Source: an uncultured Saprospiraceae bacterium (lineage in GTDB: Bacteria > Bacteroidota > Bacteroidia > Chitinophagales > Saprospiraceae). Taken from it: a DNA stretch of 44,484 bases. Under the pieces are notes generated by a model. That model saw only the letters and a program-made list of their open reading frames with translations. It was not told the DNA's origin and did no database searches. The position numbers and the translations under genes were made by a program. Position 1 is the stretch's first letter; the number at the start of each line of letters is the position of its first letter. The stretch is from assembly GCA_937928575.1 (NCBI GenBank), contig CALFWW010000172.1, forward strand, positions 1 to 44,484, given 5' to 3'. Shown here piece by piece: positions 25,005-32,377 of the stretch.

Positions 25005-25736
25005 TTAATTGATAAACACAGAATAAATCACCGCAACTCCTGTCAGGATGCTAGCGACAATGCTCGCTTTTTGCAAGTTGGTATCCGAAGTTTTTGTTTT
25101 TTCTGGAGCGACATAGACGATATCATCAGGTTGCAGGAAGATATTTTTTTCTGAGAATCCGTTTAGATCTCGGAGGTTAACACTCAATTTTTGGGTCTTA
25201 TCATCAATGGTTCTGATGACTTCGATTTGGTCATTCTTGGCATAAGGACTGAGTCCTTTTGACAATCCGATTAATTGAATTAATGATAATTTTTCATTGT
25301 CGATATGATAGATGCCAGGCTCATTTACTTCTCCCAAAATGGTGACAGTATGATTCAAAACTTTGACGTTGATAATGGGATCTTTAAGTGTCTTCCCGTA
25401 TTGTTCTTGTAGAAAATAACTCACTTCATTGGTTGTCAAGCCTGCAATTTTGACCACACCTAATTTAGGTAAATTCACTTCGCCTTGTTTGTTTATTGTC
25501 AACCATTTTCCGGTTGCTTGATTGGAACTAAAACTGCTGTTGACAGAACCAATGCTCAATTCCTCATGGCCCCAAATACTCATGGTAATTTTATCGCCAT
25601 TCTTCAAAACGGGTTCCGCGACATTTGCAAAACTTGCAACGGAAGCACTCGAATCCGTAGTTTGAAATAACGGATTGGTTGTACTACACGAGGTAATGCA
25701 AAGTACAAGTGTCAATAGTGTTATAATATTTTTCAT
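25005..25736 (-). CDS. wza: Wza-type polysaccharide export lipoprotein
   Basis: A 243-residue outer-membrane export protein with a lipoprotein signal peptide (MKNIITLLTLVLCITSC, lipid-bearing Cys17). The poly_export domain follows (about 45-125; LKNGDKITMSIWGHEELSIG and GKWLTINKQGEVNLPKLGVV), then one SLBB domain (about 128-200; VTILGEVNEPGIYHIDNEKL and LQPDDIVYVAPE). A C-terminal hydrophobic helix (ASIVASILTGVAVIYSVFIN) ends the protein. It is shorter than E. coli Wza, with a single SLBB, as is usual in Bacteroidota. It lies between the PorP-OmpA fusion (4-base gap) and wzc (14 bases). Confidence 0.92.
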   Translation of the reverse strand: MKNIITLLTLVLCITSCSTTNPLFQTTDSSASVASFANVAEPVLKNGDKITMSIWGHEELSIGSVNSSFSSNQATGKWLTINKQGEVNLPKLGVVKIAGLTTNEVSYFLQEQYGKTLKDPIINVKVLNHTVTILGEVNEPGIYHIDNEKLSLIQLIGLSKGLSPYAKNDQIEVIRTIDDKTQKLSVNLRDLNGFSEKNIFLQPDDIVYVAPEKTKTSDTNLQKASIVASILTGVAVIYSVFIN

Positions 25737-25740
25737 TTGT

Positions 25741-27477
25741 TTACTGTATGATTGTAACTTCTACTCGTCGGTTTTTCGCTTTCCCATATACGTTGTTATT
25801 CTGATGAATCGGTTTTGTCTCGCCATATGAAATGATAGACATTCTGTTAGTACTGATTCCTCTTTCCAGGAAATAATGTTGGACCGCTTGACTTCTTCGT
25901 TCTCCCAAAGCATAATTGTAGGATGGATTTCCTTCATTGTCGGTATGTCCACTGATGTAAATTTTTGAACTTCGATTTTCCATCAAATACGCCACTACTC
26001 CATCCAATTTTTCAAAGTAGGTAGTTTTTATTACTGCTTGATCTGTATCAAATTGTACGTGCACATTAGGCATGAAATCTATGTCAAAATTTTCAACATC
26101 TTTGATAGAACGCTGTGGACAACCATTGTTATTAGGTGTTCCTTTCAAAAATGGACAGTGATCGACTTTGTCAGATAAGCCATCTAAATCAGAATCTGGA
26201 CACCCTTTATGTTCTGGCAATCCTTTTAGAAAAGGACATTCATCTATATCATCAATTAAGCCATCCAAATCTGCATCTCTTAATTCATCCATCGGACATC
26301 CTTTATTATTTTTGTGACCAAATAAATTCGGACAAGCATCTACAGAATCATAAATTCCATCCTGATCTTTATCATTGCATCCGTTGAATTTCCATACTCC
26401 TGGGATATCTGGACATTCATCCATGTTATCTGGTATTTGATCGTTGTCTCGATCCTTTAAAGTTGTCTTTGTAATTTCTTTGTTATAAAATTCGATAGAG
26501 TCACTATTTTCTTCAACTGCTTTTTTGTTTTTATTAAAATAAAATGCAGCGCTTAATTCTATCCCTCCATTTCCATTGGTGAAGTTGGATAATTTTGATT
26601 GGTGAATGTCATAGCTAATTCCTACGTCAAAATTTTTCATTTTTAGGCCTGTGGAAATAATCATTGCATCATTTAATCTTGAAGAGAAAGCAAGATTCCA
26701 GATTTTGCCCTCACTCAAATGGTAATCGATACCTGCTCCTACTATTACTTTTTTTGCGGTTAGTTGTTTTGCGTACTGAGCAATTCCATAGACGCCTATT
26801 TTTTCATTGACTGGATATTCAGACTTTACATGTATAAAGGTCCTTATAGGATAAAACTCATTTCCATTATCATAAAAAGAGGAGGCTGGTTGATTCAGGT
26901 GTAACATGGAAGCACCTAGTTCATTTTTAATTTTTCCAATCTTCGTTAAGTACATGATACCAGCAGAAAAATCTGGCAACATCTGCTCGGTATTATCAAA
27001 CGTTTCTTGATTTCCAAGAGCGGAATTAAAACCTACTCCTGGCTCATATTGGTTATCAAATTGAAAGGACTCCGGATTAAATCTTTGTTGAATGACGCCA
27101 ACTGCCGCTCCGATTCGTAAATTACTTTGATTCGAAAGCAACTTGTTATAAGATGCCTTTAATCTTAGATTATTTTGGTGAAGAGATGCGGGTCCCGCAT
27201 TATTTGAAATAATATCCATACCATAAGAAAAATTACTTAGTTTTTGTTCAAATGAAATTCCGTAAGTTTTAAAACCATCTGGAATACCACTCCACTGAGA
27301 ACGATAGACACCACTTAATTTAAAATCGGTATCCATCTTACCCGTAGCAGCAACATTGCTATATCCAACATAATTTTCTGATTGAGAAAAATGAGGATCT
27401 TGACCCAATAAAATATTTGAGCAACAAATAAGAACAATTACTATATATAGACATTTATCAATCATTATAACAATCAA
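25741..27477 (-). CDS. PorP/SprF-like outer-membrane protein fused to thrombospondin type 3 repeats and OmpA domain
   Basis: A 578-residue envelope protein with an unusual architecture. After a signal peptide (ending NILLGQ) comes a PorP/SprF-type barrel opening with DPHFSQSENYVGYSNVAATG and SGVYRSQWSGIPDGFKTYGI (to about 310), then four Asp-rich TSP3-like calcium repeats (about 340-445; DRDNDQIPDNMDECPDIPG and so on), then a C-terminal OmpA peptidoglycan-binding domain (about 460-578; YISGHTDNEGNPSYNYALGE, then KAKNRRVEV). PorP/SprF proteins attach T9SS substrates at the outer membrane, while OmpA domains grip peptidoglycan; one chain would do both. It lies 7 bases after the NHL protein and 4 before wza, so it belongs to the EPS operon. 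An alternative start 4 codons later (MIDKCLY) would suit equally well. Confidence 0.88.
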   Translation of the reverse strand: MIVIMIDKCLYIVIVLICCSNILLGQDPHFSQSENYVGYSNVAATGKMDTDFKLSGVYRSQWSGIPDGFKTYGISFEQKLSNFSYGMDIISNNAGPASLHQNNLRLKASYNKLLSNQSNLRIGAAVGVIQQRFNPESFQFDNQYEPGVGFNSALGNQETFDNTEQMLPDFSAGIMYLTKIGKIKNELGASMLHLNQPASSFYDNGNEFYPIRTFIHVKSEYPVNEKIGVYGIAQYAKQLTAKKVIVGAGIDYHLSEGKIWNLAFSSRLNDAMIISTGLKMKNFDVGISYDIHQSKLSNFTNGNGGIELSAAFYFNKNKKAVEENSDSIEFYNKEITKTTLKDRDNDQIPDNMDECPDIPGVWKFNGCNDKDQDGIYDSVDACPNLFGHKNNKGCPMDELRDADLDGLIDDIDECPFLKGLPEHKGCPDSDLDGLSDKVDHCPFLKGTPNNNGCPQRSIKDVENFDIDFMPNVHVQFDTDQAVIKTTYFEKLDGVVAYLMENRSSKIYISGHTDNEGNPSYNYALGERRSQAVQHYFLERGISTNRMSIISYGETKPIHQNNNVYGKAKNRRVEVTIIQ

Positions 27478-27484
27478 CTTTCAA

Positions 27485-29338
27485 TTATTTTAAAACTGTT
27501 ATTCTTCCGGCAACATTTTGTTCTGTTCCATCTGCTCTTGTATAAGTTGCGCAGTAAACATAATTTCCATTTTGCACAATAGTCCCATTATGTGCTCCAT
27601 TCCATCCAATCATTTGATTTTCTGAATGAAAAATTTCTTCCCCCCACTCATTGAAAATACTGAAAGTCACATCAGCAATATTACTTCCACGAATTAGGAA
27701 GATGTCATTTTCACCGTCTCCATTTGGAGTAAAGGCAGTCGGAATAAATACATCATCTTCAATGGTGGTTGGTGGAGGATTCACACCATTATCCGTCACG
27801 GTCACATAGTTGGTTTTTGTAGTAGATACTTGACATCCATGCTCATCCGTTGCGGTGACACTAATAGAGTAGACTCCTGATTCTGTATAAGCGTGGATCG
27901 GATTTAATTCTGTAGATGTATTGTTGTCTCCAAAATCCCAAAGTATATCAGACAACCCAATTGTGTTCAAATCAAATGCGAATATTTGTCCTACTGACTT
28001 ATTGGTCGTCTCAGTCGTAAAATTTAATTCAACCGGTTCATGCACAGTAATCGTGATTGGACTAGATTGAAAAGTATTGCCATCATCTTGGACAACCACC
28101 TGAATTTGGTGCGTACCAGATGATAAATCACTAGTTGAAAAACTCAAGCTACTATTACTTTGCACTAATTGGCCATCCACATAAAAGAAATAATCGGTAT
28201 AGATATCAGGTGACGCGACTACTTGCAACATTTCTCCAATGCAGATATCGTTATCTCCATTCCCTGTTATCAGCACAGCAACGCCTTGGTTTAAGTCGAT
28301 TATTTTTCTAACAAGGTGATTGTATGCATCTGCAACAAATATTTCTTTTGTGAGCGGTGAGACTGCAATACTTGTTGCACCACTAAAACTTGCCGCAGGT
28401 CCCATACCATCGGTTGCTCCTGTCACTTCCAGTGTTCCGACAAATGAGTTAACCATGCCATCGGTAGTAATTTTTCTAATCACGTAATTGTAACCATCTG
28501 CCACAAATACATTTCCAAGTGAATCAACTGTTATATCCCATGGATAATTGAAAGATGCATTTGTAACCTCACCATCATCACTTCCTAAAACCCCATCACC
28601 TGCGAAGGTGGATACAATACCATTCGAATTGATCATTCTGATTTTGTGATTCCATTCATCTGCCACAAAAATATTTCCTACTGGATCCACTGTCAATCCA
28701 TATGGTCTGTAAAAACTAGCAATTCCACCAGGACCATCGTTTGCACCTTGTTGAAAAGGAGTTCCTGCAATTGTGGTAACCACTCCGACTGGATCAATTT
28801 TTCGAATCACATGGGTTAAATGATCTGCAACATAAATATTGTTTTGAGCATCCACTTCTATACCTGTAGGATTTCCAAAAGTAGAAGCAGTCCCGATTCC
28901 ATTGGATGCACCAAAATTTCCAGAGCCTGCAATGGTACTTACCATTCCACTCTGAGTAATTTTTCTAATCTTATTGTTACGGGTATCTGCTACTAGAATA
29001 TCTCCATTATTGTCAACACAAAGTCCCCAAGGCTCATTGAAAGTGCCGATAGTTATATCTCCATCTGTATCTCCACTTACATTTGGTATTCCGCCAAAAA
29101 TAGAAACCATCCCATCTGGTGTAATTTTTCTTATAAGGTGGCTCCATCGGTCAGCGGTATAGACATTTCCGTTTTGATCTATTGCAATTCCATGAGGATT
29201 ATTGAAAGTAGCATCAAAAGCAGGCCCATTAATACTTCCAGGAATCTCCGCTTGTCCTGCAACTGTGACCACGATTTGACCAATCAAACTAGGTTGAATC
29301 AAAAAAGAAAATAATAATATATTTAGAAGTATTCTCAT
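27485..29338 (-). CDS. Secreted NHL-repeat/PKD protein with type B T9SS (CHU_C) domain
   Basis: A 617-residue exported protein. Signal peptide MRILLNILLFSFLIQPSLIG; then six NHL-type beta-propeller blades (about 25-350), each with patterns such as FNNPHGIAIDQNGNVYTADR, STFGNPTGIEVDAQNNIYVA and FVADAYNHLVRKI; an Ig-like segment (about 355-430); a PKD domain (about 435-515; LWDFGDNNTSTELNPIHAYT); and a CHU_C gliding-motility C-terminal sorting domain (about 530-617; IPTAFTPNGDGENDIFLIRG, then FNEWGEEIFHS). It lies between the DUF1972 glycosyltransferase (25-base gap) and the PorP-OmpA fusion (7 bases), so it is made with the polysaccharide machinery. The propeller may bind polymer or a surface partner; this is inference. 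Confidence 0.9.
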   Translation of the reverse strand: MRILLNILLFSFLIQPSLIGQIVVTVAGQAEIPGSINGPAFDATFNNPHGIAIDQNGNVYTADRWSHLIRKITPDGMVSIFGGIPNVSGDTDGDITIGTFNEPWGLCVDNNGDILVADTRNNKIRKITQSGMVSTIAGSGNFGASNGIGTASTFGNPTGIEVDAQNNIYVADHLTHVIRKIDPVGVVTTIAGTPFQQGANDGPGGIASFYRPYGLTVDPVGNIFVADEWNHKIRMINSNGIVSTFAGDGVLGSDDGEVTNASFNYPWDITVDSLGNVFVADGYNYVIRKITTDGMVNSFVGTLEVTGATDGMGPAASFSGATSIAVSPLTKEIFVADAYNHLVRKIIDLNQGVAVLITGNGDNDICIGEMLQVVASPDIYTDYFFYVDGQLVQSNSSLSFSTSDLSSGTHQIQVVVQDDGNTFQSSPITITVHEPVELNFTTETTNKSVGQIFAFDLNTIGLSDILWDFGDNNTSTELNPIHAYTESGVYSISVTATDEHGCQVSTTKTNYVTVTDNGVNPPPTTIEDDVFIPTAFTPNGDGENDIFLIRGSNIADVTFSIFNEWGEEIFHSENQMIGWNGAHNGTIVQNGNYVYCATYTRADGTEQNVAGRITVLK

Positions 29339-29363
29339 TGTGTTATTTTATAGCGAGCTGAAA

Positions 29364-30506
29364 TCATCTTGAAGTTGCTACAATTGGTTTTGGTTTTGAC
29401 TTTGAATAATCCTCAAAAAGCATCGCTTTATATTTTTCAGCAATCACTTTCCAGGTATATCTTCGGTTGGCGATTTCCATCATTTTCGCTGAAAGTTGTG
29501 CCCTCTTCTCTTCAGTTAATTGATTGATAATTTCTAACAATTCTTTTTCATCGTTAAAATAAATTGCCTTTTTCTCAGTCGTCTCTTTATTGTACATTAC
29601 ATCATATGCAATAATTGGTAAGCCCAGATTCATAGCTTCTACTAATGACGGATTGGTACCTCCCGCACTATGTCCATGTAAATAGACATAACAATTGGAG
29701 CGTATCCGGTTTAAAGTTTCTAACTCGTAAATTGGATCCAGCAAATGTATTTGGTTGAATTTTTCATATTTACTTTTCAATCCTAATCCATATTCGCTAT
29801 TATTCCAATTTCCAATAATCACTAATTGTAACTTAGATTGTTGAGACATGGCCGCTAACAATATATGTATGTGATTCTCTGGCTCTATTCTACAAACTGT
29901 AAATGCATATTGGGAATTCAAAAAATGATAGTCAATAATCGCATCATTCGTGACAGAAACTTGTTTTGCCTGATCACCTCCATACTCAATTAAATGGCTT
30001 TTGTAATTATAAGCTGTTTGCATATAATCGGTAATTACCTGGTTATCGGTGATAATGGCCTCAGCCGATTCAACAGCAAATATTTCAGAATATCTCAAGA
30101 AAGTTTTAACAAAAAAATTCCACTTATTTCGTTTCCATTCGATTCCATCAATATTTACAAACACTTTTTTTCTGGTAAAGAATTTCACAAACGGTAAAAT
30201 TAGGCAGCCAGAAACTCCAAGAATCAGTAGCATATCAGATTTAAAAGCAGCATGCAAAATAGAGATAATGTCATATGGAATACTCTGTATCCCATTTGCT
30301 TTGAAGGGGAGATATTTTAATTTAGCATTTCCAACATGATTTTTACGTTCCTTTTTAGGATAAAATTTGCCGCTACAATAAATAGTAATATCGAATTCAT
30401 TTTCAATGTGAGGTAGTAGTTGCTCAACCAACGTCTCAAATCCGCCATACTTTGCTGGAAGGCCTACTGTACCGATAATCGCTAAACTTGGAGTTTTATG
30501 TGCCAT
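29364..30506 (-). CDS. DUF1972/GT4 glycosyltransferase (rhamnosyltransferase-like)
   Basis: A 380-residue glycosyltransferase. It opens with IIGTVGLPAKYGGFETLVEQ, the signature of the DUF1972 group that includes beta-1,4 rhamnosyltransferases such as Cps2T, and the C-terminal GT4 half carries HGHSAGGTNPSLVEAMNLGL (about 276-295) with the expected acidic residue. Members usually add the second sugar after the initiating transferase, which agrees with its place next to the WecA-like gene, transcribed the opposite way. It is the first gene of the minus-strand EPS operon; the start is ATG at 30506, with a 126-base divergent region upstream. Exact sugar unknown. Confidence 0.88.
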   Translation of the reverse strand: MAHKTPSLAIIGTVGLPAKYGGFETLVEQLLPHIENEFDITIYCSGKFYPKKERKNHVGNAKLKYLPFKANGIQSIPYDIISILHAAFKSDMLLILGVSGCLILPFVKFFTRKKVFVNIDGIEWKRNKWNFFVKTFLRYSEIFAVESAEAIITDNQVITDYMQTAYNYKSHLIEYGGDQAKQVSVTNDAIIDYHFLNSQYAFTVCRIEPENHIHILLAAMSQQSKLQLVIIGNWNNSEYGLGLKSKYEKFNQIHLLDPIYELETLNRIRSNCYVYLHGHSAGGTNPSLVEAMNLGLPIIAYDVMYNKETTEKKAIYFNDEKELLEIINQLTEEKRAQLSAKMMEIANRRYTWKVIAEKYKAMLFEDYSKSKPKPIVATSR

Positions 30507-30553
30507 TTAATTGGATTTCAGACATGAGCAAGTCATATCTAAATTTATAACAA

Positions 30554-30561
30554 TACGTTTG
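30554..30561 (+). promoter_or_regulatory. Candidate -7 promoter box (TACGTTTG)
   Basis: An exact TAnnTTTG match in the divergent region, oriented to the WecA-like gene, giving a leader of about 65-115 bases depending on which start is used. No clear TTG -33 element is present at the usual spacing. Confidence 0.4.
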
Positions 30562-30608
30562 TATCTAAGGAGGAATCAAAAAGAGAGGTAACTTTTATTA
30601 GGCAAAAA

Positions 30609-30641
30609 CCATGACACTTATAATACCATTTAATGTCATGG
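30609..30641 (+). promoter_or_regulatory. Leader hairpin upstream of or across the WecA-like start
   Basis: CCATGACA at 30609-30616 is perfectly complementary to TGTCATGG at 30634-30641 with a 17-base AT-rich loop. The first ATG (30633) touches the 3' stem. If translation instead begins at GTG 30684, the hairpin lies in the leader. It may act on translation or transcription; nothing in the sequence tells which. Confidence 0.45.
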
Positions 30642-31799
30642 CTTCATTTTTGCAATTATTTTCAAGAAGCACAATTAAATAAAGTGAGCACAGAAATTTT
30701 AACATTAATCGGATGTTCGATCTGTAGTTTTTTAATTACCTATTTTACGCTTCCCTCGGTCATTAATTTAGCTTATCAAAAAAAATTATTAGATATCCCA
30801 GATGTACGTAAAGTGCACGTTCAACTAATACCCAGTCTTGGAGGTATTGGTATTTTCATTGGTGTGCTCATATCATTTACGCTGTTTTGTTCGCTGTCAG
30901 ATTTTAATGCCTATAAGTATATTTTGACATCTTATTTGATTCTTTTTTTCATGGGAATTAAAGACGATTTATTGCCGATGAATGCTAAGAAGAAATTCTT
31001 GATTCAAATTTTTGTGGCAGGTCTCATCGCTTATGGTGGTGTTAGAATTACTTCATTGCATGGCTTTTTAGGGATTCATGAAATCCATAGTATTGCTTCA
31101 TATTGCTTGACCATATTTTTCATAGTTGGAATTACGAATGCATATAATTTGATTGATGGTGTGGATGGATTGGCAGGTGGTTTGGGTGGAATTGGTTGCA
31201 TGACCTTAGGAATCCTTTTACTTTGGGTACAGGAATACAATTTTGCTGTTTTAGCATTTGCGATCACAGGTTCGCTCGTTGCTTTTTTGAGATATAATTT
31301 TGGGAAATATCCTAACAAGACATTTATGGGAGATAGCGGATCTTTATTGTTGGGTTTGACTATAACAGTCTTGTCCATACAATTTATTGAATCGCCGAAC
31401 ACCATGAAAAGCATGGGAATTCATTCTCCAATTGGGATTATAGCTGGAATCATATTCATTCCATTTTATGATACTATTCGAGTATTTACCATAAGAATAT
31501 TGAGTGGGCGATCCCCTTTCAGTCCTGACAAAAATCACATTCATCATGAATTTCTAAGATCTAAAGTTGGCCACCAACAAACAAGTATTTTGCTATGGAT
31601 CGGGAATGTGTTAATGATCGTAGCTGTTTTGTTATTTAGACACCAAAGCACTTTCAACTTAATCCTAATTGTGTGTACGGTCGGAATTCTATTCGTGCAT
31701 ACATTAGTATATTTGAGAAAGAAAAATGAGGTTAAAAAATTCAGTCAATTGAATGCGGAGTTAGACTCCATTAAAAAAGAAAATTATTTATTACAATGA
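30633..31799 (+). CDS. WecA/TagO-type polyprenyl-phosphate sugar-1-phosphate transferase
   Basis: A 388-residue integral membrane enzyme with about ten to eleven helices that transfers a (usually N-acetylhexosamine) 1-phosphate from a UDP-sugar to undecaprenyl phosphate, starting the repeat unit. Landmarks: DVRKVHVQLIPSLGGIGIFI (loop 1), GIKDDLLPMNAKKKFLIQ (DD motif), NAYNLIDGVDGLAGG, NFGKYPNKTFMGDSGSLLLG, and the WecA-group His loop DKNHIHHEFLR. The tail (about 365-388) is a charged coiled-coil-like segment. GTG at 30684 is an alternative start just before helix 1 and would keep the hairpin at 30609-30641 untranslated. Divergent from the EPS operon and overlapping the next gene by 4 bases (ATGA). 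Confidence 0.9.
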   Translation: MSWLHFCNYFQEAQLNKVSTEILTLIGCSICSFLITYFTLPSVINLAYQKKLLDIPDVRKVHVQLIPSLGGIGIFIGVLISFTLFCSLSDFNAYKYILTSYLILFFMGIKDDLLPMNAKKKFLIQIFVAGLIAYGGVRITSLHGFLGIHEIHSIASYCLTIFFIVGITNAYNLIDGVDGLAGGLGGIGCMTLGILLLWVQEYNFAVLAFAITGSLVAFLRYNFGKYPNKTFMGDSGSLLLGLTITVLSIQFIESPNTMKSMGIHSPIGIIAGIIFIPFYDTIRVFTIRILSGRSPFSPDKNHIHHEFLRSKVGHQQTSILLWIGNVLMIVAVLLFRHQSTFNLILIVCTVGILFVHTLVYLRKKNEVKKFSQLNAELDSIKKENYLLQ

Positions 31800-32377
31800 T
31801 CGCATCACAGGCTCCGGTTACTTCAGTAGCACAAACACCAGCAAAAGATTCTGCAACCAATCAGGTCAAGCATAATGCTTACAGAGTATTTTTCGTGGAT
31901 GATGAAAGTATGATTCTAAAAATGCTAGAACGTCATTTTGCAAATGATTCCCGACTTGAATTGTTTTCCTATTCTTCTGGGGAGGCTTGTTTAAAATCGT
32001 TGGCGAACCAACCGGACGTCATTATTTTGGACTATAATTTATCCGATGGTAATGCTGGTAAAATAGATGGATTGGAAACATTGGAAAAAATTAAAGAGCA
32101 GTATCCAAGAGCTGAAGTCGTTATGCTATCTTCACAAATGGATATAAAAGTAGCAGTCAATTCTTTGAAAAAAGGAGCAGTTGATTATGTGGTCAAAGAT
32201 CAGGCGATGCAATTCAGTATTGAAAAAGCAATTGATTCTATCTTAAAAAGTAAAGAATTGAAAAGTGAAATCAATCAGCTATCTCAAGTAATTAAGAGAG
32301 ATAAATTATTGATAAAAGGATATAGTGTAATTACTTTGTTTTTAATTGGACTACTTTCCTATTTTTGGTTGAGCTAG
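31796..32377 (+). CDS. Single receiver-domain response regulator with C-terminal membrane anchor
   Basis: A 193-residue response regulator. After 28 mostly polar residues a full receiver domain follows (about 29-150): acidic pair Asp35-Asp36, phospho-acceptor Asp79 in DVIILDYNLSDG, Ser112 in VVMLSSQ, and Lys134 in YVVKDQ. There is no DNA-binding or enzymatic output. Instead a short coiled-coil-like linker (about 150-170) leads to one strongly hydrophobic helix at the extreme C terminus (YSVITLFLIGLLSYFWL, 176-192), which should tether the domain to the inner membrane. It overlaps the WecA-like gene by 4 bases (ATGA), so the two are co-translated, and its 3' end meets the convergent hybrid kinase. 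It is a plausible partner of that kinase. Confidence 0.88.
   Translation: MIASQAPVTSVAQTPAKDSATNQVKHNAYRVFFVDDESMILKMLERHFANDSRLELFSYSSGEACLKSLANQPDVIILDYNLSDGNAGKIDGLETLEKIKEQYPRAEVVMLSSQMDIKVAVNSLKKGAVDYVVKDQAMQFSIEKAIDSILKSKELKSEINQLSQVIKRDKLLIKGYSVITLFLIGLLSYFWLS

Noticed and set aside
29364..30506. Initiating transferase role for the DUF1972 protein
   Set aside because: It is a soluble GT-B enzyme; the membrane WecA-like protein next to it is the proper candidate for initiation.
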